Positions 7,608 through 16,338 of a DNA stretch of 64,000 nt are shown one piece after another (position 1 is the first letter of the stretch; every line of letters starts with the position of its first letter). The notes below the pieces were generated by a model. It searched no databases. It was given only the letters and a program-made list of their open reading frames with translations, and was not told the origin of the DNA. The DNA comes from Solidesulfovibrio fructosivorans JJ]. Lineage in GTDB: Bacteria > Desulfobacterota > Desulfovibrionia > Desulfovibrionales > Desulfovibrionaceae. The stretch lies in assembly GCF_000179555.1 (NCBI RefSeq), contig NZ_AECZ01000006.1, positions 124,001 through 188,000 of the forward strand, read 5' to 3'. The position numbers were made by a program, and so were the translations under genes.

Positions 7608-9028
7608 TCGTCGACGACGACCACCAGTTGCGGATGAGCTTCGAGCGGCTGCTGGCCGCCGAAGGCTTCGAGGTGCGCACCGCCTCGTCGGGAGAGGCCG
7701 GCATCGCGGCCGTGCGCGAGGAGGCGCCCGACGTCGTGATCATGGACGTGCGCATGCCCGGCATCTCCGGGCTCGAGGCCTACGCCGCCATGCGCGAAAT
7801 CGAGCCCCGGCTCCCGGTCATCATCATGACCGCCTACGGCACCACGGACATCGCCATCGAAGCCACCAAAATGGGGGCCTTCGACTACATCCTCAAGCCC
7901 TTCGACATCCCGGACATTCTAAAGCTCATCGACAAGGCCATCGCCGCCGGCCGGTCCATGCGCAGCCGCGTGGCCGTTGGCGAGGAAGGCGAGCAGGCCC
8001 TGGCCGCCGACGCCATCATCGGCCGCAGCCCGGCCATGCAGGAACTCTACAAGGCCATCGGCCGCGCCGCGCCCACCGACGCCACGGTGCTGATCCGCGG
8101 CGAATCCGGCACCGGCAAGGAGCTCGTGGCCCGGGCCGTCTACCAGCACTCGCTGCGGGCCGACAAACCCTTCCTGGTCATCAACTGTGTGGCCATCCCC
8201 GAAACCCTTCTGGAATCCGAACTCTTCGGCTACGAAAAAGGCGCCTTCACCGGAGCCACCGGCCGCAAGGTCGGCAAGATCGAACAGGCCAACCACGGCA
8301 CGGTCTTCCTGGACGAGATCGGCGACATGCCGCTGCCCATCCAGGCCAAGATCCTGCGCCTGCTCCAGGAGCAAAACGTGGAGCGCCTCGGCGGACGGCA
8401 GGTCATCCCGGTGGACGTGCGCATCATCGCCGCCACCAACCGCGACCTGGAAGAGGCCGTGCGCCGGGGGCAATTCCGCGAGGACCTCTACTACAGGCTC
8501 AAGGTCGTCAGCCTCACCCTGCCGCCGCTTCGCGAACGCCCGAGCGACATCCCGCTGCTCGTGCGCTATTTCATGGCCCGCTACGGCCGGGAAATGAGCC
8601 AGCCCGACCCCGGCGTGTCCGAGGCGGCCATGGCCCTTTTCACGGCCAATCCCTGGCCGGGCAACGTGCGCGAACTCGGCAACACGGTCAAAAAGGCGTT
8701 CATCTTCAACCGGGGCGCGCCGCTTGGCCCGGACGAAGTCCAAAAGGCCACGGGCGAGCCGCTGCGAAACGGCGACCTCGCCGCCCTGACCACCGGCGAC
8801 GCCCTGGCGGATTTCGTCCGCCGCCAGCTCGGTTCCGGCCGGGAGAGCCTGTTCGAGGAGCTCATGGACCACTTCGGCCAGCTCGTCATCCGCGAGGCCC
8901 TCGAGGCCACGGGCGGCAACCGCACCCAGGCGTCGAAGCTGCTTGGCCTGTCCCGGCCGACGCTCATCGCCAAGATCGAGAAGTACGGCCTGCGCATCGA
9001 ATCCCGCGTGCGCGACAGCCGCTCCTGA
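7592..9028 (+). CDS. Sigma-54-dependent response regulator (NtrC family)
   Basis: 478 residues from a GTG start lying inside the kinase 3' end; AAGGGGAG lies upstream. Domains: receiver (1-120) with acidic pocket Asp8-Asp10 and phosphoacceptor Asp52 (VVIMDVRMPG); AAA+ domain (about 145-385) with Walker A GESGTGKE, the sigma-54-contacting GAFTGA loop and Walker B VFLDEIGDMP; C-terminal Fis-type helix-turn-helix (GNRTQASKLLGLSRPTLIAK). It drives open-complex formation at sigma-54 promoters. The frame is open far upstream, but that part has no homology-like content and is a GC-driven extension. Confidence 0.95.
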   Translation: MAQILIVDDDHQLRMSFERLLAAEGFEVRTASSGEAGIAAVREEAPDVVIMDVRMPGISGLEAYAAMREIEPRLPVIIMTAYGTTDIAIEATKMGAFDYILKPFDIPDILKLIDKAIAAGRSMRSRVAVGEEGEQALAADAIIGRSPAMQELYKAIGRAAPTDATVLIRGESGTGKELVARAVYQHSLRADKPFLVINCVAIPETLLESELFGYEKGAFTGATGRKVGKIEQANHGTVFLDEIGDMPLPIQAKILRLLQEQNVERLGGRQVIPVDVRIIAATNRDLEEAVRRGQFREDLYYRLKVVSLTLPPLRERPSDIPLLVRYFMARYGREMSQPDPGVSEAAMALFTANPWPGNVRELGNTVKKAFIFNRGAPLGPDEVQKATGEPLRNGDLAALTTGDALADFVRRQLGSGRESLFEELMDHFGQLVIREALEATGGNRTQASKLLGLSRPTLIAKIEKYGLRIESRVRDSRS

Positions 9029-9158
9029 TTCCGTTCCCTTTTACAGGCCGTAAAAATTGCTGACAGCCCGGGCGTCGAAACGCTTGCGGGCCCTGTCGGC
9101 ATTTCTCAAAAGATACATTTATTTCAAGTAATTATTTCTCAACACAATATCTCCGGCC

Positions 9159-9175
9159 TTGGCACGGGAGTTGCG
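9159..9175 (+). promoter_or_regulatory. Sigma-54 promoter of the receiver-TauE operon
   Basis: TTGGCACGGGAGTTGCG matches the -24/-12 consensus almost fully: GG at 9161-9162 and GC at 9173-9174, 10 nt between. The predicted start is near 9186, 23 nt before the GTG at 9209. An imperfect inverted repeat at 9060-9100 (GACAG...CTGTC arms) about 60 nt upstream is a possible activator site. The adjacent NtrC-type regulator is the obvious candidate activator. Confidence 0.85.
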
Positions 9176-9208
9176 ATTCCTCGACGAAACCTTGTCAGGG
9201 AGCACGCG

Positions 9209-9598
9209 GTGAAACGTTGCCAGGCCTCGCTCGTCATAGCCGAGAGAAACGCCAACATCCGGGAACTGCTGCGCCGGGAATTCGGCCGCGAGGGCTACGC
9301 CGTCACTACGGCGGGCTCCGGCGCCGAAGTCCTGGCGCGACTGCGGGAGCCGGAGCGGGCGGACCTGCTCGTGCTCGACGCCGAGATCGGCGACACCGAC
9401 GGTGAAAGCCTCGTGCCGCGCCTGACCCGCCTCTTTCCGAAACTCCCCGTGGTGCTGCACGTCTTCGCCGGCCAGGAAGGCGACGAGGACGGCGTGGTGC
9501 GGGTGCGCAAGGAAGGGGATTTCGAGCGCCTCAAGCACGCCGTACGCGAGGTGCTCGCCACCCGGGCCGGATCGGACGATCCCGGCAAGGCAGGCTAG
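9209..9598 (+). CDS. Stand-alone receiver-domain protein
   Basis: 129 residues, single receiver fold. The putative phosphoacceptor Asp lies in LLVLDAEIGDTDG. The usual N-terminal acidic pair is altered (VIAERNANI has one Glu where Asp-Asp is normal), and the switch Lys may be the one in RVRKEGDF. Phosphorylation could therefore be weakened or lost. It has a GTG start with AGGGAG upstream. It is the first gene behind the sigma-54 promoter, and the permease gene follows 87 nt later, so it may tune transport or signalling of that operon. Confidence 0.8.
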   Translation: MKRCQASLVIAERNANIRELLRREFGREGYAVTTAGSGAEVLARLREPERADLLVLDAEIGDTDGESLVPRLTRLFPKLPVVLHVFAGQEGDEDGVVRVRKEGDFERLKHAVREVLATRAGSDDPGKAG

Positions 9599-9685
9599 GG
9601 AACAAGCGAAGCACACGTCGCGGGGTTGGGGTATCGCGCGACGGAAGGCGCGCGAACACGGACTTTCAAAACGGAGGAAGTAGGA

Positions 9686-10948
9686 ATGGGATTCGGCAGG
9701 CAGGTCTTTGAGTTCCTCAAGGCAGCATCGGTCGCTCATGCCCAATGGGATATGGAAGTCTCCACATCCATCATCAAGAATCGTAAAAAACTGCTCATTC
9801 TCGCCATCCTGTTACTGCCCATCATCGCGGTTTCCTTTGCCGAGGCCGGCGGCTATCTCGGCGGCAAGCACGCCTACGCCCCGGCTTTTTACACCTCGAC
9901 GATCTTTCTGGCCTCCATCGCCGTGGGCTTGGCCGCCGGGCTCATCACCGGCTGCATCGGCGCGGGCGGCGGCTTCATCATCACCCCGGCGCTCATGTCC
10001 GTCGGCGTCAAGGGCATCCTGGCCGTCGGCACCGACCTCTTCCACATCTTCGCCAAGGCCATCATGGGCACCACGGTCCATAAAAAGCTTGGCAACGTCT
10101 CGGTCAAACTGGCCATCGCCTTTCTGGTCGGCTCGATCTCCGGCACCTTCGTCGGCGGCGCCATCAACAAATGGTTCTACAACAAGGACCCGCTCCTTTC
10201 CGATACCTTCATCAGCATCATTTACGTCCTGATACTCGGCTTCCTGGGCATCTACGCCATGACGGACTTCATCCGGGCCAGCCGCAAGACGTCGGCGGCC
10301 ACCAGCACCGACAGCCACGGCGGGGCCACTGGCGTCACCAGCATCGGCGCGAAACTGCAAAACCTCAACATCGCCCCCATGATCCCCTTCGACGAGGACT
10401 TCGTGCCCGGCGGCAAGCGCATCTCCGGCTGGATCGTGGCCTCGGGCGGCCTGCTCGTCGGCATCCTGTCCGCCCTGATGGGCATGGGCGGCGGCTTCGT
10501 CACCTTCCCCATGTTCGTCTACGTCTTCGGCGTCTCCTCCATGACCACCGTGGGCACGGACATTTTCCAGATCATCTTCACCGCCGGCGTCGGCTCCATC
10601 GCCCAGTACGCCATCTACGGCTACGTGTTCTATTCCCTGGCCGTCGGCATGCTGCTCGGATCGCTTCTCGGCATCCAGGTCGGCGCGCTGACCACCAAGG
10701 TGGTCAAGGGCATCCAGATCCGGGGTTTTTACGCCATCACCATCCTGGCCGGCTTCATCAACCGTATCGCCGCGCTGCCGAAGAAGTTCACGGAAATGGG
10801 CTACATCAACTGGCCCAAGGCTGTGGTGGGCAATATCGAGTTCGTCGGCAACATCCTCTTCTGGATCGTGGTGGCCGTGTTCATGGTCTGGGTCATCAGC
10901 AAGTTCGTCACCAACCTCGCCAATCTGCATCATCAGGAGGTGAACTAG
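9686..10948 (+). CDS. TauE/SafE-family anion permease
   Basis: A 420-residue polytopic membrane protein. Two homologous halves each carry a glycine-rich TauE/SafE signature (GLITGCIGAGGGFIITPAL; later SALMGMGGGFVTFPMFV). An enlarged central loop (about 205-260) separates them. The family exports or imports sulfite, sulfonates and related anions; in sulfate reducers such proteins are often suspected sulfur-anion carriers. The ATG at 9686 follows GGAGG. It lies in an operon with a receiver protein upstream and a membrane protein 2 nt downstream. It is longer than simple 250-residue TauE proteins. Confidence 0.88.
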   Translation: MGFGRQVFEFLKAASVAHAQWDMEVSTSIIKNRKKLLILAILLLPIIAVSFAEAGGYLGGKHAYAPAFYTSTIFLASIAVGLAAGLITGCIGAGGGFIITPALMSVGVKGILAVGTDLFHIFAKAIMGTTVHKKLGNVSVKLAIAFLVGSISGTFVGGAINKWFYNKDPLLSDTFISIIYVLILGFLGIYAMTDFIRASRKTSAATSTDSHGGATGVTSIGAKLQNLNIAPMIPFDEDFVPGGKRISGWIVASGGLLVGILSALMGMGGGFVTFPMFVYVFGVSSMTTVGTDIFQIIFTAGVGSIAQYAIYGYVFYSLAVGMLLGSLLGIQVGALTTKVVKGIQIRGFYAITILAGFINRIAALPKKFTEMGYINWPKAVVGNIEFVGNILFWIVVAVFMVWVISKFVTNLANLHHQEVN

Positions 10949-10950
10949 AT

Positions 10951-11661
10951 ATGATCGCCAGCAAGAAAAAGCTGACCACAGGTATTCTCCTGATGGCCTC
11001 CTTCATCGGCGTTCTCATAGTGATTTTCCTGCCCATATTCGGCCAGGGTCGAAACGGGCTGGAATTCTCCGACGATCTCTTCAACAAGCTGGCCAAGGGG
11101 TCCTCGTACTTCATCCCCAAGGTCAAGGCGGAAGTCGCCACGGTCATGGACAAGCAGCTTGACGTCACCGTCAAGTTCAAGGACCCCAATATTGCCAAGA
11201 CGGCCGATATCCTGCTGGCCAAGGTCGGCGCGACCGGCGAGGCCAAGGGCGACCTCTATGAGATCAAGGGCAACCTGCACAAGATCCTGTCGCAGGTGTT
11301 GACCGACTCGGACTATATGTACAAGGACGAAGGCAAGCCCGTGGCGGACTTCTACGGCATGGACGAAAAGAAGGTCATGGAGGCCTGGTATACGATTCTT
11401 AGCGCCATGATCCAGCCCTTGCAAAAGCAAAAGCTGATCCATGAAGCCAGCGTCATCAACACCGTCAACCAGAAGGCCATCGAGCCGGCCTACAACTTCT
11501 ACGGCATCCCGGCCGAGCACGTCGGCGAAAAGATGCCGCTCGTCACGGGGATGCTGGCCTTCTATCTCCTCTACACCGTCTGGTACGGCTTCGCCATCTT
11601 CGACATCTTCAACGGCATCGGGCTTTCCATGACCCGGTCCAAGATCAAGAAGGAAGTGTAG
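10951..11661 (+). CDS. Membrane protein of unknown function coupled to the TauE permease
   Basis: 236 residues. An N-terminal transmembrane helix (LLMASFIGVLIVIFLPIFG) leads to a mostly hydrophilic, probably periplasmic domain of about 160 residues. A second helix follows (MLAFYLLYTVWYGFAIFDIF), then a short basic tail (SKIKKEV). I recognise no named domain. The 2-nt gap to the permease and the AGGAGGTG site overlapping its end imply translational coupling and a stable partnership, for example as an accessory subunit. A terminator follows directly. Confidence 0.8.
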   Translation: MIASKKKLTTGILLMASFIGVLIVIFLPIFGQGRNGLEFSDDLFNKLAKGSSYFIPKVKAEVATVMDKQLDVTVKFKDPNIAKTADILLAKVGATGEAKGDLYEIKGNLHKILSQVLTDSDYMYKDEGKPVADFYGMDEKKVMEAWYTILSAMIQPLQKQKLIHEASVINTVNQKAIEPAYNFYGIPAEHVGEKMPLVTGMLAFYLLYTVWYGFAIFDIFNGIGLSMTRSKIKKEV

Positions 11662-11676
11662 CACCCCCCGCCCCTC

Positions 11677-11724
11677 AAAGGCGAAACCCCGGTCCGTCTT
11701 CTGGCGGGCCGGGGTTTTGCCTTT
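11677..11724 (+). terminator. Terminator of the receiver-TauE operon
   Basis: A long stem (arms beginning AAAGGC and ending GCCTTT, with ACCCCGG paired to CCGGGGT) lies 15 nt after the stop codon. T-runs lie in its 3' arm. It may act in both directions because the opposite gene ends at 11872. Confidence 0.75.
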
Positions 11725-11871
11725 AGCGGACAGAGCCTAGCCGCAACCACCGGCAACGACGCAGGCAACGAATCGATAGATCGCCGCGCCGGGTGCACGA
11801 TCCCCATCGCCCCGAAGGCAAAAATGGAAAGGAAAGGGAAGCGTCCGCCAGCCGGAAAGGGCGGCCCGCCG

Positions 11872-12270
11872 CTATTCGATCACGCCGAGGTTCTTGAGCA
11901 GATGCAGGAGCATGTGTTTGTCGATGGGCTTGGGAACGTAGGAGGTGGCCCCGCCCTTGTAGTAGGCTTCCACCACGTTCTTGGGATCGTCCAGAGCCGT
12001 GGTCATGATGACCTTGGCTTCCTGGGCCGGGGTGATGCCCCGCTCCCGCTCGATGGCGCGAATGGTCTTGAGCGCCGCCTGCCCGTCCATCTCCGGCATC
12101 ATGATGTCCATGCAGATCAGGTCGTAACGATTGTCGTCATCGAGAGACTGGCTGAAGGCCTCGACGGCTTCGAGCCCGTTGACCGCGATGTCGACCTCGC
12201 CATAGGGGCCGAGAATCTTCTGGAGGATTTTACGACTCGTAAAGTCGTCCTCGACTACCAACACTCGCAT
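11872..12270 (-). CDS. CheY-like response regulator
   Basis: 132 residues, a single complete receiver domain: acidic pair Glu7-Asp8-Asp9 (VVEDD), phosphoacceptor Asp55 (ICMDIMMPEMDG), Thr in MTTALDD and Lys in VPKPIDK. There is no output domain. The ATG at 12270 is preceded by GAGGAGG; the longer in-frame start at 12288 has no such site. No kinase is adjacent, so it probably works by protein contact with a distant kinase. Confidence 0.93.
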   Translation of the reverse strand: MRVLVVEDDFTSRKILQKILGPYGEVDIAVNGLEAVEAFSQSLDDDNRYDLICMDIMMPEMDGQAALKTIRAIERERGITPAQEAKVIMTTALDDPKNVVEAYYKGGATSYVPKPIDKHMLLHLLKNLGVIE

Positions 12271-12517
12271 CGCCGCCTCCTCGACCATACCGCCCGCGAA
12301 AACATGCCGGGAGGATTACACGGCCATAATGCCGCGAATTCGCCTAGTGATCTTTTGTAAGCGCAAAATACGAGAAAGGCAATGCGGCGGCCGTGAAATC
12401 CCGCGCTTCCCGCCGCCGGACGACGTCGCACCCGTCCCTTTGCCGGGGCGTCTTGCAACATGGCCCGATCCCGCGTAAGCCGCTGGCGATGCGCAATCGG
12501 CGCCACGGAGCAACCGC

Positions 12518-12781
12518 ATGTTTTTTTTGAACGCCTTGGCAATCCAGGCCGCCAGCAAGGTGGAACCGAGCTGGCACAAGACCTGGCCCTTCGGTCCCGG
12601 CATCGAGGAAGGCTTTTTTTCCGTCGTCCTCAAGGGGCTCTTCATCCTGGTCATCCTCGGCGGCATGGCCTGGCTGCTGCGTTACCTGTTCGGCCCCGGC
12701 GGCCCCCTGCGCGACAAGGAATTCGATGAACCGGATCCGGAAGACCCCGCCAACCAGGACAAGGATCGGCGCGAACAATGA
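12518..12781 (+). CDS. Small single-pass membrane protein
   Basis: 87 residues with one central transmembrane helix (SVVLKGLFILVILGGMAWLLRYL) and a charged C-terminal tail (DEPDPEDPANQDKDRREQ). I do not recognise a family. ACGGAGC precedes the ATG. Its stop overlaps the start of the HD hydrolase by 4 nt (ATGA), which supports it being translated and functionally linked to that gene. Confidence 0.7.
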   Translation: MFFLNALAIQAASKVEPSWHKTWPFGPGIEEGFFSVVLKGLFILVILGGMAWLLRYLFGPGGPLRDKEFDEPDPEDPANQDKDRREQ

Positions 12782-13569
12782 TCGCGGCCATTCGCGCTTG
12801 GTTCGAAGCCTTTGTCGACGCCCATCGCCTGGGAACGCCCGTCCACGACGCCCACCTGGATCTCAAACGCGTCCATAGCCTCCTCGTCATGGACGAGGCC
12901 AAGGCCCAGGCCGAAGAACTGGAATTGCCCGGACGGCTGCGCGAACTGGCCGTCATCACAGGTCTTTTGCACGACACCGGCCGTTTTCCCCAATACCGGC
13001 GCTACCATACCTTCCGCGACGCCGACAGCGCCAACCACGCCATCCTCGGCACCGTCGCCCTGGCCCGCGAAAACGCCCTGGCCGCGCTGGATAAAACAGC
13101 CCGAGCCCTTGTGCGCACGGCCATCATCTGCCACAATAAACGGGCTCTTCCGGCGCGCGTCGCCTCGGGCCGAGATCCCGACGCCCTGACCCTGGCCCGC
13201 ATCGTGCGCGATGCCGACAAGCTCGATATCGTCCGGGTCATGCTCGAACATTTTCAGGACCCGAAGGAAAAAGACGCCGTGGTGTTTCTGGGGCTGCCCG
13301 ACATCCCCGACGTCTACAATCCCGTCTTCCTCGAAGACATCGCAGCCGGCCGCATAGGAAACTATTACGCCATGGGCTCCACCAACGACTTCGCCCTGCT
13401 GCTTCTAAGCTGGATCAACGACATGAATTTCGCCCGGACCCGGCGCGAATTCTTCACCCGCGGCCTCGTTGCCGGCCTTTTCGACGCGCTGCCAGACCAG
13501 CCCGAGCTTACCGCCTTCAAGACACGCTACCACGACCGGTTCGCCCCGAGCGAAACGATCAGCCACTGA
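12778..13569 (+). CDS. HD-domain hydrolase
   Basis: A 263-residue HD-superfamily metal-dependent phosphohydrolase. Likely metal ligands: the His in KRVHSLLVMDEA, the HD pair in GLLHDTGRFPQ, and the later His and Asp residues (ICHNKRA, RDADKLDI). HD domains of this type cleave nucleotides or phosphomonoesters; the substrate is unknown. The gene is translationally coupled by ATGA to the small membrane protein, and the receiver-TPR gene follows 14 nt downstream, so the three form an operon. Confidence 0.85.
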   Translation: MIAAIRAWFEAFVDAHRLGTPVHDAHLDLKRVHSLLVMDEAKAQAEELELPGRLRELAVITGLLHDTGRFPQYRRYHTFRDADSANHAILGTVALARENALAALDKTARALVRTAIICHNKRALPARVASGRDPDALTLARIVRDADKLDIVRVMLEHFQDPKEKDAVVFLGLPDIPDVYNPVFLEDIAAGRIGNYYAMGSTNDFALLLLSWINDMNFARTRREFFTRGLVAGLFDALPDQPELTAFKTRYHDRFAPSETISH

Positions 13570-13583
13570 CGACCGGAGGCGCC

Positions 13584-14672
13584 ATGGACTTCTCCCCGAT
13601 CCTCTTCGATACCGTCGTCATCGTCAGCGGCAACGAGGAAAACGTCCGACGCGACCGGCGCTCCCTGGCCCCCTTTCGCCCCCGGCGCGTGGAACAATTC
13701 GCCTCCGGCGAAAAAGCCCTGGCCTTCCTCGCCGCCAACCGCGCCGACGTCGTGCTCCTCGACAGCCAGCTCGAAGACATGGACGGCACCCAGTTTCTCC
13801 GCGCCAGCCGCCGCGACCTGCGCCTCAAGGACGTGCCCATCGTCATGGTCACCTCCGAGAGCCAGCGCGACAAGGTCCTCGACGCCATCGCCGTGGGCTG
13901 CGCCGGCTACATCCTGCGCCCCTACTCCGAGGAAACCTTCCGCAAACACGTGCTGCGCGGCTGCCAGGTCGAACGCGTCACCGAAATCGAACGCCAGCAG
14001 ATCGAAGACGCCCGCGAAATGGTGGCCATGGGCAACTTCGACGACGCCATCGAAGCCTTCGAGGAAATCATCACCGAACAGAACATGGCCCAGAAATACT
14101 ACGACATGGGCTGCCGCTGCCTGGTGCGCCAAAAATACGGCCAGGCCATCATCGCCTTCAAGAAAGCCATCAAGATCAACGACCTGTTCGCCGAAGCCTA
14201 CAAGGGCCTGGCCGACGCCTACAAGGGGAAGGGAGAGCTGGACGAATTCAAGCGCTACCTGCAAAAGGCGGCTGAAATCCACGCCCAGTTCAACCACATG
14301 GAACAAACCAAGGAACTCTTCATCGAGATCCTCAAATACGACCCCAATACCCCCAACCCCTTCAACTCCCTCGGCGTCAAGCTGCGCAAAAGCGGCGACC
14401 TCGCCGGCGCCCTGCACGCCTACAAGCAAGCCCTCTCCCTCACCCCGGACGACGAGAATATCCACTTCAACATGTCCAAGGCCTACTACTTCATGGGCAA
14501 TACCGAGGACGCCAAGGAGTGCGTCGAAAAAGCCCTGGAGAGCAGCCCCGGCTTCGAAGAAGGCCGCAAACTCTACCGAAAACTCTTCGGCCGCGAATAC
14601 CCCCGCACCGCGCCCCCGCCCGCGCCGCCCGACGACCGCCAACAGGCGGCGGAATCGTTGCGCGACGACTAG
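13584..14672 (+). CDS. Response regulator with TPR output domain
   Basis: 362 residues. The N-terminal receiver (about 1-130) has phosphoacceptor Asp in VVLLDSQLEDMDG and a conserved Thr-Ser in MVTSESQRD. It is followed by at least five tetratricopeptide repeats (about 150-335; for example GQAIIAFKKAIKINDLFAEA and GALHAYKQALSLTPDDENI). TPRs mediate protein contacts, so the output is likely scaffolding rather than DNA binding. The C-terminus is Pro-rich (APPPAPPDD). Composite repeat B begins 22 nt after the stop. Confidence 0.9.
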   Translation: MDFSPILFDTVVIVSGNEENVRRDRRSLAPFRPRRVEQFASGEKALAFLAANRADVVLLDSQLEDMDGTQFLRASRRDLRLKDVPIVMVTSESQRDKVLDAIAVGCAGYILRPYSEETFRKHVLRGCQVERVTEIERQQIEDAREMVAMGNFDDAIEAFEEIITEQNMAQKYYDMGCRCLVRQKYGQAIIAFKKAIKINDLFAEAYKGLADAYKGKGELDEFKRYLQKAAEIHAQFNHMEQTKELFIEILKYDPNTPNPFNSLGVKLRKSGDLAGALHAYKQALSLTPDDENIHFNMSKAYYFMGNTEDAKECVEKALESSPGFEEGRKLYRKLFGREYPRTAPPPAPPDDRQQAAESLRDD

Positions 14673-14694
14673 GCAGGCAGGCAGGTAGGTCAGG

Positions 14695-14905
14695 CAGGGG
14701 CTCTGCCCCTGCACCCCGCCGAGGGGCCACGGGCCCCCTGGGCCCCCCTTCTCGGCTTTGGCTGGGCGGGGATGGCATTGGCTGGCGGGAAGCCGGGCTG
14801 GATGAAGATGAAGGCGGCATTTGTCGGGACGCTGCCGCCGCTTCGCGGCAGGCTCGTCCCAAGCAAATGCCGCCTCCACCACGCCGGTCGCCCCTTCGGG
14901 GCGAC
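14695..14905 (+). repeat. Composite palindromic 3' element, subfamily R2, copy B
   Basis: 211 bp, sense orientation, starting 22 nt after the receiver-TPR stop. Order: hairpin CAGGGGC-tct-GCCCCTG (14695-14711); nested G/C-rich block with CCGAG pairing to CTCGG; spacer; long palindrome at 14812-14875 (outer arms AGGCGGCATTTG and CAAATGCCGCCT); closing hairpin at 14887-14905 with a TTC loop. It faces element R3 copy 1 tail-to-tail across about 36 nt. Together they fill the 516-nt space between two convergent genes. Confidence 0.88.
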
Positions 14906-14941
14906 AACTTTAGAATAACCTTCCCATATTTTTCTTGAAAT

Positions 14942-15172
14942 GCGGCGCTTCGCCGCTGGCGCGGTTGTTGCCGCAATCGCGTCCGGCGTCGAGGCGCAAA
15001 GCGCCTCGTGCCGCCGGGCCGATTGCGGCAACAAACATACGGCACCCCGCCTCTCCCCAACGCATCCACCACCCACCATCCCAACCCGGTAAAAGGGGGT
15101 CCGGGGGACATCAAGTCCCCCGGCGGTGGGGTCCAGGGGAGGCGGAGCCTCCCTGGCCGCCGGAGGCTCATC
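14942..15172 (-). repeat. Composite palindromic 3' element, subfamily R3, copy 1
   Basis: Read on the minus strand, it starts 17 nt after the YibQ-like gene stop with the head GCCTCCGGCGGCC. Order: hairpin at 15133-15156; hairpin CCGGGGGAC/GTCCCCCGG at 15101-15123; CCCCCTTTTACCGGGTTGGG; spacer; long palindrome with a perfect 15-bp stem (14965-14979 and 15020-15034) enclosing a GAGGCGC-aaa-GCGCCTC hairpin; closing hairpin at 14942-14956. Copy 2 lies at 33886-34098. Confidence 0.87.
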
Positions 15173-15188
15173 CCACACCATGCCGAGC

Positions 15189-16313
15189 CTAGAACTCGGG
15201 GCCGAGTTCGGTCAGGGTGACGAGGCTGACGTGGGGATCGCGTTCCTTGGCCCAGAGGAGCAAGGCTTCGTAGGTTTCGTTGTAGGGGTGGCCGATGGCG
15301 ATGGCGCGGCCGTGTTTGAGGGCGTGGCGTTCAGCGGTTTTGAGTTGGCCGAGGATGGTGCGGACGTTGCGGACGTTGTCGAGAAAAACGGCCCGGCGGT
15401 AGTAGTGCACGCCGGCCTTGCGGGCGGCTTCGGCGGCGGCGCTGGCGGGCGAGGTGACGGAGTCCATGAAAAAGAGGCCGTGCGCCTTGAGCACCGGCAT
15501 GACGGCGTCCATGCCGGCCTGATCGCTGGTGAAGGCCGAGCCCATATGGTTGTTGATGCCGACGATATGCGGCAGTTGGGCGATGTTTTCGGACAGGGTG
15601 GTCTGGATGCGCCGGGTGTCCATGTCGGTGAAAAGCGCTCCCGGGCCGGGATTGACCCGGGGGTAGGAGATCGGCTGCATGGGCTGGTGCAGGATGGTTT
15701 CATTGCCGTGGGCGGCGATCTCGGCGGCCAGGGAACGGGTATGGGGCCGGTTGGGCAGGATGGCCAGGGTCACAGGGAACGGCAGTTCCATGAGTCTTCT
15801 GGCCATGACCGGATTGTCGCCGATGTCGTCGATGACCACCACCATACGCGGCCCTTTGGCGGTATCCTCGGCCGGCTGCGGGGATTGCGTCGCGGGTTCG
15901 GCTGCCGGCGGCGACGGGGGCGCGGCGGGTGCGGCCGGCTCGACCTTGATCCGTACTTGCGAACCGTTGGGAGGCGTTTCCGTGCTGGGCAAATGTTCCT
16001 CGAAGGGCAGCGCGGCGGGCTGGGCGTCATGGGCCACGGCCCGGGCCTCATGGGGCGGTTTGGACGGATGGCGCGGCTTTACGGTGGCGGCGACCGGCTG
16101 GCGGACATGTCCGGCCTTGGCGTTTCGGACGACATGGTCGAGCGGCAGCGGCGGGAACGGTCCGAAAAGGAGCATGGCCAGCACACCAAGGGAGATGGCC
16201 AGCACCAGTCCGGCGATGACCGCAATATAAGGCCGGCCGGGGAGAACGACCTTGCGTTTCCCCCCGGCCTTGGCGCGCGCCGGAGACTTCCCCGGCCCCT
16301 TGGCGGGTTTCAT
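15189..16313 (-). CDS. Divergent polysaccharide deacetylase family protein (YibQ/DUF610-like)
   Basis: 374 residues. The cytoplasmic N-terminus is very basic (KGPGKSPARAKAGGKRK), followed by a transmembrane helix (IAVIAGLVLAISLGVLAMLL), a Pro/Ala-rich periplasmic linker (about 60-140) and the deacetylase-like domain (about 145-370). Family motifs include VVVIDDIGDNP, LPFPVTLAILPNRPHT, NETILHQPMQP and a late AIGHPYNET. The family is related to NodB deacetylases and sits in envelope gene clusters, but its substrate is unsettled. The S41 protease gene lies 25 nt upstream in the same operon. Confidence 0.88.
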   Translation of the reverse strand: MKPAKGPGKSPARAKAGGKRKVVLPGRPYIAVIAGLVLAISLGVLAMLLFGPFPPLPLDHVVRNAKAGHVRQPVAATVKPRHPSKPPHEARAVAHDAQPAALPFEEHLPSTETPPNGSQVRIKVEPAAPAAPPSPPAAEPATQSPQPAEDTAKGPRMVVVIDDIGDNPVMARRLMELPFPVTLAILPNRPHTRSLAAEIAAHGNETILHQPMQPISYPRVNPGPGALFTDMDTRRIQTTLSENIAQLPHIVGINNHMGSAFTSDQAGMDAVMPVLKAHGLFFMDSVTSPASAAAEAARKAGVHYYRRAVFLDNVRNVRTILGQLKTAERHALKHGRAIAIGHPYNETYEALLLWAKERDPHVSLVTLTELGPEF

Positions 16314-16338
16314 GGAAGCCGATTTCCGCTTGCGCGTA

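Noticed and set aside
14673-14694. GGCAGGCAGGCAGGTAGG short tandem repeat after the receiver-TPR gene
   Set aside because: Only a few units; it probably reflects slippage beside composite repeat B rather than a separate feature.
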